Shown piece after piece: positions 26,647 through 34,055 of a DNA stretch of 64,000 nt (positions within the stretch are counted from its first letter, which is position 1; every line of letters starts with the position of its first letter). The translations under genes and the position numbers were made by a program. The stretch covers positions 1 through 64,000 of the forward strand of contig NZ_SOZE01000028.1 in NCBI RefSeq assembly GCF_004519315.1, read 5' to 3'. Under the pieces are notes generated by a model, which searched no databases, had not been told where the DNA came from, and saw only the letters and a list, made by a program, of their open reading frames with translations. The stretch is from Mucilaginibacter psychrotolerans. GTDB lineage: Bacteria; Bacteroidota; Bacteroidia; Sphingobacteriales; Sphingobacteriaceae.

Positions 26647-27954
26647 ATGGCACCAACCAAAAGCGTTACTTACAGATGGGGTGTAGTAGCTCTGCTGTTT
26701 TTTGCGACGAGCATCAACTACCTCGACAGGCAGGTTATCGGGCTACTGAAACCCACACTTGAAAAGCAGTTCAACTGGTCCGAGACCGATTACGGGCATA
26801 TTGTAATGGCTTTCCAGGCGGCATACGCAATAGGGTTGCTGGCTTTTGGTGGCATTATCGATAAACTGGGCACCAAGATGGGTTACACCATTTCCATCGT
26901 TTTCTGGAGCATTGCGGCTGCACTAACAGCAGTGGTTAAGACCACGCTGGGTTTTGTTTTCGTAAGAGCGGCGCTAGGCCTGGGCGAATCGGGCAACTTC
27001 CCGGCGGCTATCAAAGTGGTGGCAGAGTGGTTCCCAAAGCGGGAGCGTGCACTCGCGACCGGTATTTTCAATTCGGGAGCTAACATAGGCGCTGTGGTAG
27101 CTCCGGTTATGGTGCCGTGGATACTAGGGGTATATGGCTGGCAGATGGCCTTTATTCTTACCGGAGCTATCGGTTTTATATGGCTTATATTTTGGCGCAT
27201 GTTTTACCAAACGCCCTCCAAACATAAAAAGATAACCGCAGAAGAACTGGTCTTCATCAACAGCGATACCTCAGAAGCAACGGTGGCCAACACGCCCGAA
27301 ACTAAAATAGCATGGTTGGAGCTTTTCGGCATACGCCAAACCTGGGCATTTTTTGCGGGCAAGCTCCTGACCGACCCTATCTGGTACTTTTTTCTGTTTT
27401 GGTTGCCATGCTATTTTGCAAGCACCTTCAATCTGGATCTGAAAAAGCCCAGCCTACCCCTGGTAATTGTTTATACCGCTACCACCATTGGCAGCATAGG
27501 CGGCGGCTATTTGTCGTCCTGGTTTATTAAACGGGGTATGCCCATTTTTAAGGCGCGTAAAACGGCTATGGTGCTGTTCGCGCTATGCGTATTGCCTATC
27601 TTTTCGTCACGGTACGCTACAAATATTTGGCAGGCTGTAGCCTTGATAAGCCTTGCCGCAGCGGCACACCAGGCCTGGAGTGCCAATATCTTCACCACGG
27701 CATCAGATATGTTCCCTAAGCAGGCGGTAAGCTCTGTTGTGGGTATAGGAAGCATGGCGGGGTCTGTAGGCGGGATTTTGTTCCCGATGCTGATCAGTTA
27801 TATCCTCGAGGTAAACAAAGCCGCAGGGCATATCACAGCGGGCTATAACATCATTTTTACCATATGTGCCTGCGCCTATCTGGCCGCATGGCTTATCATG
27901 CACCTGCTAACACCAACTATGAAACCCGTGCAATTGCACGAGAAGGATGTATAA
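26647..27954 (+). CDS. exuT: MFS hexuronate transporter (ExuT-like)
   Basis: 435 residues from ATG 26647, selected because it puts the first membrane helix right after a short cytoplasmic tail (TYRWGVVALLFFATSINYLD) and leaves a 14-bp gap after eda; the longer frame would overlap eda by over 100 bp. SINYLDRQVIGLLKP, GESGNFPAAIKVVAEWFPKR and GIFNSGANIGAVVAP are signatures of the anion:cation symporter branch that includes ExuT and GudP. About twelve helices. It probably imports glucuronate or galacturonate by proton symport; the substrate is inferred from the operon. Confidence 0.88.
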   Translation: MAPTKSVTYRWGVVALLFFATSINYLDRQVIGLLKPTLEKQFNWSETDYGHIVMAFQAAYAIGLLAFGGIIDKLGTKMGYTISIVFWSIAAALTAVVKTTLGFVFVRAALGLGESGNFPAAIKVVAEWFPKRERALATGIFNSGANIGAVVAPVMVPWILGVYGWQMAFILTGAIGFIWLIFWRMFYQTPSKHKKITAEELVFINSDTSEATVANTPETKIAWLELFGIRQTWAFFAGKLLTDPIWYFFLFWLPCYFASTFNLDLKKPSLPLVIVYTATTIGSIGGGYLSSWFIKRGMPIFKARKTAMVLFALCVLPIFSSRYATNIWQAVALISLAAAAHQAWSANIFTTASDMFPKQAVSSVVGIGSMAGSVGGILFPMLISYILEVNKAAGHITAGYNIIFTICACAYLAAWLIMHLLTPTMKPVQLHEKDV

Positions 27955-27966
27955 TGGTAAAATGAC

Positions 27967-27974
27967 TAAATTTG
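27967..27974 (+). promoter_or_regulatory. -7 box of the VF530 gene, near-leaderless
   Basis: TAAATTTG fits TAnnTTTG and ends 4 bp before the ATG at 27979. No clear TTTG is found at the expected -33 spacing, so this is a one-element match. Confidence 0.4.
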
Positions 27975-27978
27975 CAGC

Positions 27979-28215
27979 ATGGAGCAAAAACCCAAGGACC
28001 CGCTGCATGGCATAACGCTAGAAGCTATCATTAACGCATTGGTGGCACATTTTGGCTGGGCCGAGCTGGGCTACCGCATTCGTATCAACTGCTTTTTGGA
28101 GGACCCGAGCGTTGGCTCGAGCCTAAAATTCCTGCGTAAAACGCCCTGGGCACGTAAGAAAGTGGAAGATTTGTACGTAAAACACCACAAGGAAATGGCT
28201 GCGGATAAAGCTTAG
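27979..28215 (+). CDS. VF530 (DUF2132) family DNA-binding protein
   Basis: 78 residues matching the VF530/DUF2132 family: DPLHGITLEAIINALVAHFG, followed by W.ELG.RI.INCF, then DPSVGSSLKFLRKTPWARKK and VEDLY. The family has a small helical fold that resembles SAP/LEM-type DNA-binding domains; the function is not established. It follows the hexuronate operon by 24 bp but seems to have its own -7 box, so it is probably not part of that pathway. Confidence 0.9.
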   Translation: MEQKPKDPLHGITLEAIINALVAHFGWAELGYRIRINCFLEDPSVGSSLKFLRKTPWARKKVEDLYVKHHKEMAADKA

Positions 28216-28462
28216 TGCTACGCGGGTGTTCCATATTTAAATGTGGAACACATATTTATTAATTGTTATTGACAGCCAGCGTTTTATAGTTTTTTGTGGA
28301 ACGATTTGGAATATTCATTCTCTTTAAGTAATGGCTGTAAATAGTTGTATGTTAAGATATTAAATAAAGCAGCTTTGTGCGCGTAAAATACCTGAAATAC
28401 GCCAAGTGGAACACCCAATGATAGCGCATGGCGCCGACCCGGCGCTGTTTTAAGCTAAGATC
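28216..28462. other. Convergent intergenic region with hairpins and TGGAAC repeats
   Basis: GTGTTCCA (28226-28233) pairs with TGGAACAC (28244-28251). TGGAAC recurs near 28295 and 28408. Near the right end GCGCCG (28431-28436) pairs with CGGCGC (28440-28445), followed by TGTTTT, a possible weak terminator for the plus strand. No gene was seen. Confidence 0.45.
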
Positions 28463-29773
28463 TTAATGATTTTTCTTCTTATTCATCTTTGCCTTCTTAT
28501 TGGCGCTGAAGTTATAGGTTTTGGCATTCTCCGGTTTCTTCTCATGAAAAGCTTCTCCGGGTACATGTTTGTTCGGGTCTTCTTTGGTGGGTTTTACCAC
28601 CTTTTCGCTTTCCTTTTGCTTGCGGGTCTTCTGTATCACCAGTTCCTCCGGCAGCTCAACCGACTGCATTTTCTGGCCGGTAGCCTGTTCTATCTTGCGT
28701 ACCTGGTCAAGTTCTATATCCGTAGCAAAGGTAATGGCTAACGTTTCTTCTTCTGCTTCCAGGTTATTGTTCACGATATGGCCGATGAACTCTTCTTTCT
28801 CCAACGGCAAATCGAAATGGAGGATGAATGGGATGCCGCTAAGGTCGATATCCGTAACAGTTTCGCCGGCTACGATCAGCACCCGCTGTGCATCGTTCGC
28901 TTTGAATTCGTTAATGTCTTTCACCTGGTGATGCTCATGAAAAGCAGGGGCAAGTAAAACAACCGACTTACGCAGGCGGTTCTCCAGGTTTTTGTACAGC
29001 GTTTCGGCAGTGGTTTTGGTATTGGCAAATACTACGGTTTTGGTAAACAGTTCCTCATCGTACATAAACAGGCTCAATAAATTAAGCTTGGTGCCAAAGT
29101 TGGGTACGTGATACAGTATTTGCGGGTGTGTCCTTATCTTTTCTTCGGGAAGTTCATCTACCTCAATGGTGGCTGCGTTAAGCATAAAAGGGGCCAGCAT
29201 CTTCTCCAGCTTATCGTGCATCACTTCTGTAAAAACCAGGTGCTGCCCTTTATCAATACTGTTGGCCAGTTCTATTACGGGTAGCTGTAAACCTTGTTTT
29301 ACAATGAGGTGCGCATCGTCTATGGCCATAAAGTTCACCTTGTTAAGGTTGAGACCCAGCTTTAGATAAATGGCACGGGCGCGGTCGGGTGTGGCTACTA
29401 CAATGTCGGCACCATCGGCCAGGTCGTCCATTTGCTGGTCAACCGGGGCGCCGCTGTGCAAGCTAACAATGCGGAGCGTGCTATTGCGGTTCAGGCGGTC
29501 GAATTGCGCAACGATCTCAAAAACACGTTCCTGGTCGGGCGCGAGGATCAAAGCACGCGGCACGCCATCGGCCTTATAGCCGAAGCGGTTAAGGGTACCC
29601 AACACCAAAGTGGTGGTTTTGCCTGCACCTTCCGGACCTATGCCTATCACATCCTGTCCACCGGCAATGCGCGTCAAAGTTTTCAACTGCATTTCTTTCG
29701 GCATATCGAAACCCGCTTCGGTTACCGCCTTTATCAGTTGCTTATTTAGTTTGAATTTTTCTGCCCACGCCAT
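28463..29773 (-). CDS. DEAD/DEAH-box RNA helicase
   Basis: 436 residues from ATG 29773 (MAWAEKFKLNKQLIKAV). The upstream extension to 29839 runs through short 7-bp repeats and is not coding. Domain 1: Q-motif-like EMQLKTL, Walker A variant GPEGAGKTT, ATPDRARAIY (PTRELA/TPGR region) and motif II as DDAH instead of DEAD. Domain 2: KTVVFANTKTTAETLYKNL and SGIPFILHFDLPLEKEEFIG. The tail is Lys-rich (KKAKMNKKKN) and probably binds RNA. Motif II DDAH and weak motif VI (usually HRxGRxxR; here only EFIGHIVNN) mean the helicase activity could be altered. A -7 box (29794-29801) precedes it. Confidence 0.85.
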   Translation of the reverse strand: MAWAEKFKLNKQLIKAVTEAGFDMPKEMQLKTLTRIAGGQDVIGIGPEGAGKTTTLVLGTLNRFGYKADGVPRALILAPDQERVFEIVAQFDRLNRNSTLRIVSLHSGAPVDQQMDDLADGADIVVATPDRARAIYLKLGLNLNKVNFMAIDDAHLIVKQGLQLPVIELANSIDKGQHLVFTEVMHDKLEKMLAPFMLNAATIEVDELPEEKIRTHPQILYHVPNFGTKLNLLSLFMYDEELFTKTVVFANTKTTAETLYKNLENRLRKSVVLLAPAFHEHHQVKDINEFKANDAQRVLIVAGETVTDIDLSGIPFILHFDLPLEKEEFIGHIVNNNLEAEEETLAITFATDIELDQVRKIEQATGQKMQSVELPEELVIQKTRKQKESEKVVKPTKEDPNKHVPGEAFHEKKPENAKTYNFSANKKAKMNKKKNH

Positions 29774-29793
29774 TGTACCAAAATTTGAGGGTG

Positions 29794-29801
29794 CAAAGAT
29801 A
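29794..29801 (-). promoter_or_regulatory. -7 box of the helicase gene
   Basis: On the minus strand this reads TATCTTTG, matching TAnnTTTG, 20 bp before the start at 29773. This supports the shorter start. A -33 element was not seen because the heptamer repeat lies there. Confidence 0.45.
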
Positions 29802-29809
29802 CGCTTTTT

Positions 29810-29837
29810 AGTTTGCAGTTGGCAGTTAGTAGTTTGC
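29810..29837. repeat. Degenerate heptamer array
   Basis: Four contiguous heptamers, AGTTTGC, AGTTGGC, AGTTAGT and AGTTTGC, occupy the upstream region of the helicase promoter. No inverted partner arm was found nearby. Confidence 0.6.
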
Positions 29838-30056
29838 ACTGAAAAATTGCGGTTGATGTTTGTAAAACACGCGCATACAGGAGATTTTATTGTCGAAAGT
29901 TTCCTTAAATTTCCTTTTTTTTCTCAGAAAATGTGCTAATTTCTTCAAAAAATGGATAAAAACGCGCCTGAATTATCCCTTTTCCATAGCGATTGGGTTC
30001 AAAATGTAACGTTCGGGGCTGTTAATGTTTGCTTTAATTGCCATTCAGCATTGCTT

Positions 30057-30522
30057 ATCCGTTCCATAAATGGAGCGGCAATGAAGGTGCATTACTTTGC
30101 CATATTTGATATGCCAATAACCGCAAGTCCACCTTCATTGCCGTCGACTTTTATCCGTTCCATAAATGGAGCGGCAATGAAGGTGCATTACTTTGCCATA
30201 TTTGATATGCCAATAACCGCAAGTCCACCTTCATTGCCGTCGACTTTAGTCGACGGTATACGATGTTTGATACGCAAATAACCGTAAGCCCACCTTCATT
30301 GCCGTCAACTTTTATCTGTTCCATAAATGGAACGGCAATGAAGTTGCATTACTCTTTACCATATTTGACTAGCGCCAATAACCGCAAGCCCACCTTCATT
30401 GCCGTCAACTTTTATCTGTTCCATAAATGGAACGGCAATTAAGTTGCATTACTCTTTATGATGTTTGACTAGCGCAAATAACCGTAAGCCCACCTTCATT
30501 GCCGTCGACTTTAGTCGACGGC
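30057..30522. repeat. Array of about five 96-100 bp hairpin-forming repeat units
   Basis: Units start at 30057, 30153, about 30249 (lacking its left part), 30314 and 30414. Units 1 and 2 are nearly identical (96 bp); units 4 and 5 are 100 bp variants. In units 1 and 2, CGGCAATGAAGGTG and CACCTTCATTGCCG form perfect 14-bp inverted arms. Each full unit also begins with a smaller hairpin (CCGTTCCAT/ATGGAGCGG or CTGTTCCAT/ATGGAACGG). Two units end in a GTCGAC-type hairpin, CCGTCGAC-TTTA-GTCGACGG, at 30237-30256 and 30502-30521. A frame through units 1-2 exists only because 96 is divisible by 3. The nature of the element is unknown. Confidence 0.85.
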
Positions 30523-30615
30523 TTACTGCATGCATTACGGTGTAGCATATCGGCGACTTTTATGATGGGGTCTTGAAACAAGTTCAAAATGACATCTTTT
30601 TAAACGCTTTGCCAA

Positions 30616-30636
30616 CTCCTCACCACCCACTAAAAA
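30616..30636. repeat. Short heptamer array
   Basis: CTCCTCA, CCACCCA and CTAAAAA are three in-phase heptamers closely matching the right arm at 47846-47880 (CCACTCA, CCACCCA, CTAATCA). It lies 36 bp before the start of the GH172 remnant. Confidence 0.5.
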
Positions 30637-30672
30637 TTATTCCCTACATTTAGTTCCCAATAAACCTGAAAT

Positions 30673-30996
30673 ATGAAGAAGCAATTATTCCTTTTCGGGA
30701 TGCTGTGCATCCTGGGCCTCTCTGCGCGTGCGCAACAAACGTACGATGGGTTAAACAACAACATGGGCAATATCTTCCGTACCTCGGATGCTGTTAGCCG
30801 CTCCATCAGTCCCGAAAATTTCCATGGCGAGAAAGGCAAAGGCGGCATGGCCACCACGGGCACAGGTGCCGCTGCATCGCGCGAACTGGGCCAAACCTGA
30901 AAAGTGAGCCCGAGCGTGGTCATCAAAAAACACACTACCCATACCGTTGCCGAAATTGATGGCCCCGGTGCCGTGCAGCATGCCTGGATGACATAA
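30673..30996 (+). pseudogene. Truncated 5' end of a GH172 (DUF2961) glycoside hydrolase
   Basis: The frame begins with a signal peptide (MKKQLFLFGMLCILGLSARA) and the typical GH172 N-terminus YDGLNNNMGNIFRTSDAVSR, then GEKGKGGMATTGTGAAASRE and LGQT. A TGA at 30898-30900 interrupts it where relatives have Gly-Trp, after which the same frame continues with family sequence (KVSPSVVIKKHTTHTVAEID, GPGAVQHAWMT) until TAA at 30994-30996. Full members have about 350-400 residues, so the gene has an in-frame stop and has lost its 3' two thirds. The break falls at the edge of a palindromic repeat element (about 30998-31165). GH172 enzymes act on fructose- and arabinose-containing glycans. Confidence 0.85.
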
Positions 30997-30997
30997 T

Positions 30998-31165
30998 TGG
31001 CTGTTTCAAAAATAACAAGCCCAAATGAGTGGCAAACTAAAATTCGCCATTGTAAATCTTTGTGGCCTTTGTGAAACCTTAGTGCGCTTTGTGGTTAATT
31101 TACCACAAAGGACACGAAGGAGAAACACAAAGGACACTGAGCTAAATTCATTTTTGAATGAAATT
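30998..31165. repeat. TTTGTGG/CCACAAA palindromic element
   Basis: The centre has TTTGTGGT and ACCACAAA as inverted arms (about 31089-31110). They are flanked by CTTTGTGGCCTTTGTG on the left and CACAAAGGACACGAAGGA and CACAAAGGACAC on the right. The left edge GGCTGTTTCAAAAATAA resembles that of the element at 63072-63261 (GGCTGTATCAAAAATAA). It lies exactly where the GH172 gene stops and where the next small frame starts. Confidence 0.6.
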
Positions 31166-31334
31166 ACACAAATCCAAAAAGGGCAACCTGTTGCAAACCG
31201 ACGACGGATTTTTTAAAGTAAAAGGCGATCAAGATACCATTGCAAACAACGATTGGCTGGAAAGCTATCTTGGTAAGCTTTACCATTTCACCGGAGATCA
31301 TTCAGCGTTAAACGCAATTTTGTTGAAAATATGA
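31158..31334 (+). pseudogene. 58-codon frame resembling the N-terminus of a fumarylacetoacetase-family protein
   Basis: ATG at 31158, stop at 31332-31334. The product MKLHKSKKGNLLQTDDGFFK, then VKGDQDTIANNDWLESYLGK, resembles the first 50 residues of Bacteroidota FAH-family hydrolases (MKLYK.KKG.LL...F). It then ends after about ten residues (GDHSALNAILLKI). The full family has about 280 residues or more, so this is probably a remnant. In Bacteroidota, FAH hydrolases can accompany L-fucose genes (oxidative route), and a fucose permease follows 85 bp later. An independent small protein cannot be excluded. Confidence 0.4.
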
Positions 31335-31419
31335 GCAATTTCGTTAGATAGCATACAAGCTGCATTTAAATAATATATCTTGTGCCCTCCAAAAAACCTG
31401 TATTCATTTAAACCGACCA

Positions 31420-32697
31420 ATGCAAAAAAATAGTAACCTGGTAGCCGTAGCGCTCATTACCTCCCTGTTCTTTTTATGGGGATTTGCGCTGAACCTTAAC
31501 CCCATATTGATCCCGCACCTTAAGAAAGCATGCCAGCTAACGGATTTCCAATCCTCGCTGATAGATTCGGCATCTTACATCGCTTATTTCCTGCTGCCTA
31601 TACCGGCAGCGCTTTTTATGAAGAAGTATGGCTACAAAGGCGGCATCGTGTTGGGCCTTTTGTTGTTTTCGTTCGGGGCGGCCCTGTTTTACCCGGCAGC
31701 AGCCGTAAGAAATTACGGGTTTTTCCTTGGTGCGTTGTTTATTGTTTTCTCGGGTATGGCGTTTTTAGAAACCGCGGCCAACCCACTCATTACTTTAATA
31801 GGCGACCCAAAAAGCGCAACACAGCGTATTAACCTTGCGCAATCATTTAACGGTTTCGCAGCGGTATCGTCTACTTATTTTGGAGGGATGTTCATTTTAT
31901 CGGGCAATAGTCTAACCGAGGCCCAAACAGCTGCTATGCCACCTGCCGAATTGAATACATTCTTAAACAAAGAGGCCTCAAGCGTTCAAATGCCATTTGT
32001 GGTAATCAGTCTGGTAGTTTTTGTGGTAGCTATAATGGTATGGCGTACCACCTTCCCGCCGGTTAAGGAAGAAAGCGCGGCAGAGTTAAAAGACGAGCAA
32101 AGGCCTTTATCGGTACGCATAGGTGAGTTGTTACGCAATAAACACTTAATGAGCGGTGTACTTGCCGAGTTTTTTTACGTAGGCGCGCAATCATGCGTAA
32201 GCAGTTTTTTTATTCGTTTTAGCGAAAGGGTAGCAGGCTTTGAAGAAAAACCGGCTGCTAATTATTTGGCTATTGCTTTTGGCGGGTTTATGGCGGGCCG
32301 TTTTATTGGCACCTTTTTAATGCGGTATTTTAACCCGGTAAAACTGCTCGTTACCTATACCATCATTAATATTATACTCATTATATGCGCGGTTAACCTG
32401 CACGGTACGGCTGCGGTTTACACCTTAATGGGCGTTTGGTTCTTTATGTCTATTATGTTCCCAACCATTTTCTCCTTAAGCATCAAAGATTTGGGTGCAA
32501 AAACAAAGCTGGGCTCTTCGCTGGTCATAATGGGTATTGTTGGGGGGGCATTATTGCCGCCATTGATGGGGCGTATATCAGATATGTTCAATATCCAAAT
32601 TGCATACATGGTGCCCTGCGCCTGCTTTGTTGGGATACTGTGGTTTGCAGTTAAAAACTTAAAAGTGAAAAATGTAGAGATAGTAGCAGGGCATTAA
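31420..32697 (+). CDS. fucP: L-fucose:H+ symporter permease
   Basis: 425 residues, twelve membrane helices, FucP branch of the major facilitator superfamily. FFLWGFALNLNPILIPHLKK is the N-terminal signature; SLIDSASYIAYF holds the conserved proton-site Asp and FLETAANPLI the conserved Glu. RINLAQSFNGFAAVSSTYFG is typical of the family. It imports L-fucose or a similar sugar with a proton. No fucose isomerase, kinase or aldolase lies nearby, but two decayed genes of glycan and sugar-acid metabolism precede it, so it may be the survivor of a larger locus. Followed after 23 bp by a YcxB-like gene. Confidence 0.9.
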   Translation: MQKNSNLVAVALITSLFFLWGFALNLNPILIPHLKKACQLTDFQSSLIDSASYIAYFLLPIPAALFMKKYGYKGGIVLGLLLFSFGAALFYPAAAVRNYGFFLGALFIVFSGMAFLETAANPLITLIGDPKSATQRINLAQSFNGFAAVSSTYFGGMFILSGNSLTEAQTAAMPPAELNTFLNKEASSVQMPFVVISLVVFVVAIMVWRTTFPPVKEESAAELKDEQRPLSVRIGELLRNKHLMSGVLAEFFYVGAQSCVSSFFIRFSERVAGFEEKPAANYLAIAFGGFMAGRFIGTFLMRYFNPVKLLVTYTIINIILIICAVNLHGTAAVYTLMGVWFFMSIMFPTIFSLSIKDLGAKTKLGSSLVIMGIVGGALLPPLMGRISDMFNIQIAYMVPCACFVGILWFAVKNLKVKNVEIVAGH

Positions 32698-32720
32698 CCA
32701 ATATCCACCACGACGATTCA

Positions 32721-33203
32721 ATGAATTTTTCTATTACGACTTGCCTGAATAAGCAGGAATATATCAAGGTTATGTTTGTCGGCCTATATAAAAAACCGGG
32801 GTTTATTTTGGCAACCATAATAGGCGCCTACTTTTTAATAACATCGATTTTAAACTATTGCAATGTTTTAGATGCTTATGCTTATTCACCGCTTTGGGAT
32901 GCGTTATTAGGTTTTTTTTTATTGCTGGCCCCATCAATAATTATTGTTATTGCGGTTAACCAGCTCAAATCAAATCCCAGCCTATTGAGCGATATGCATT
33001 ATACTTTTACAGACTTGGGCATGACGGTTACAGGCAAAACCTTTAAAAGCGAGTTTTCATGGGAACATATCATGAAGCAAAAAGAGATTCGCAATTATTT
33101 GATTCTCTACCACACAAAAAAGTTTGGAAATTTTATCGACAAGTCGAAGCTAACCACAGAGCAGTTGGTTTTTATTAAGTCAAAAATTGGTGTAAATAGT
33201 TAA
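32721..33203 (+). CDS. YcxB-like membrane protein
   Basis: 160 residues. Two membrane helices (FILATIIGAYFLITSI; LWDALLGFFLLLAPSIIIVI) separate a short N-terminus from a C-terminal domain, DMHYTFTDLGMTVTGKTFKS, then FSWEHIMKQKEIRNYLILYH, which is the YcxB-like/PH-like domain. Function unknown in the family. It lies 23 bp after fucP and may be co-transcribed by position only. Confidence 0.75.
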   Translation: MNFSITTCLNKQEYIKVMFVGLYKKPGFILATIIGAYFLITSILNYCNVLDAYAYSPLWDALLGFFLLLAPSIIIVIAVNQLKSNPSLLSDMHYTFTDLGMTVTGKTFKSEFSWEHIMKQKEIRNYLILYHTKKFGNFIDKSKLTTEQLVFIKSKIGVNS

Positions 33204-33285
33204 ATATTTGCGAATTTTTTAGGAGTTGGCAAAGGGTGTGATAGTTGACAAACTTCCGAAGTTATCAAATCTGCTAGCGTACGAG

Positions 33286-33319
33286 AAAGGGCACAAAGGT
33301 TTTTTTCTTTGTGCCCTTT
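33286..33319. terminator. Bidirectional hairpin terminator
   Basis: AAAGGGCACAAAG (33286-33298) and CTTTGTGCCCTTT (33307-33319) form a 13-bp perfect stem with a T-rich 8-nt loop. It lies between the convergent YcxB-like and esterase genes. CTTTGTGCCC recurs at about 33340-33349, so this may belong to the TTTGTGG repeat family. Confidence 0.65.
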
Positions 33320-33364
33320 ACGTTATACCCGTTTAAGTTCTTTGTGCCCCTGGGGTAATATGAG

Positions 33365-34048
33365 CTATAAGATATCCTTCAACTCCGCCCAAACATTCGC
33401 TCCAACAATTTTGGCGCCTTCGGCAGTAGGGTGGATGCCGTCGCCTTGGTTAAGCTTGCGTATGCCGGCAACATCCTGAAGCAGGAAGGGTACTAGCACC
33501 ATAGCGTTTTTTGTGGCCAGCGTGGGGAAGATGTTCTTGAAGTTGTTGGCATAATCGGCACCCATGTTGGGCGGCACCTGCATGCCGGTGATCACCAGTT
33601 TTGCTTTCGGGTATTTGGCCTTTACTTTGTCTATAATGGCCTGCAGATTTTGAGTGGTGGCATCTACGGGTAGTCCGCGCAGGCCGTCGTTAGCGCCAAG
33701 TTCCAGCACGAAAACATCCAACGGTTGTTGTTTCAGCAGCCAGTCGATACGGCTTAGGCCGCCTGCAGATGTTTCGCCGCTTTGGCCGCCGTTTACTACG
33801 GTATAAGGGAGTTTAGCCGAATCAATTTTTGCCTGCACTACGCCGGGGAATGCCTGCGAGGCATCTTCCAACCCGTAACCGGCGGTTAAGCTATCGCCAA
33901 AAAACAAGACGATTTTTTTTTCTGCACCCTTACTAGTGGTGGATGTCGATGTGGTATCTGATCCGGCTGCTGGTTTCTTATCGCCACCGCAGGCAGTCAA
34001 AAGGGCGGTTAGCAGCAATACGGATGTTATTTTGAATGGATATTTCAT
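33365..34048 (-). CDS. GDSL-family arylesterase/lysophospholipase (TesA-like) lipoprotein
   Basis: 227 residues. A lipoprotein leader (MKYPFKITSVLLLTALLTAC with LTAC lipobox) is followed by a Ser/Thr-rich linker and the SGNH hydrolase blocks: FFGDSLTAGYGL (catalytic Ser), NGGQSGETSAGG (Gly), ELGANDGLRG (Asn) and GDGIHPTAEG (Asp-His). This matches E. coli TesA in family. It starts 7 bp after the ABC permease gene ends. The order ATPase-permease-esterase mirrors the linked tesA/ybbA/ybbP genes of proteobacteria, suggesting a shared lipid-related role in the envelope. Confidence 0.9.
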   Translation of the reverse strand: MKYPFKITSVLLLTALLTACGGDKKPAAGSDTTSTSTTSKGAEKKIVLFFGDSLTAGYGLEDASQAFPGVVQAKIDSAKLPYTVVNGGQSGETSAGGLSRIDWLLKQQPLDVFVLELGANDGLRGLPVDATTQNLQAIIDKVKAKYPKAKLVITGMQVPPNMGADYANNFKNIFPTLATKNAMVLVPFLLQDVAGIRKLNQGDGIHPTAEGAKIVGANVWAELKDIL

Positions 34049-34055
34049 ATTGGTT

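Noticed and set aside
29952..30281. 109-codon plus frame with repeated residues
   Set aside because: The repeated peptide is just the 96-bp hairpin unit read in frame; later units of 100 bp break the frame.
30057..30522. Possible CRISPR array
   Set aside because: Units are 96-100 bp without unique spacers of 30-40 bp and there are no cas genes.
31025..31216. 63-codon plus frame
   Set aside because: Runs through the palindromic repeat; the overlapping 58-codon frame at 31158 fits a family better.
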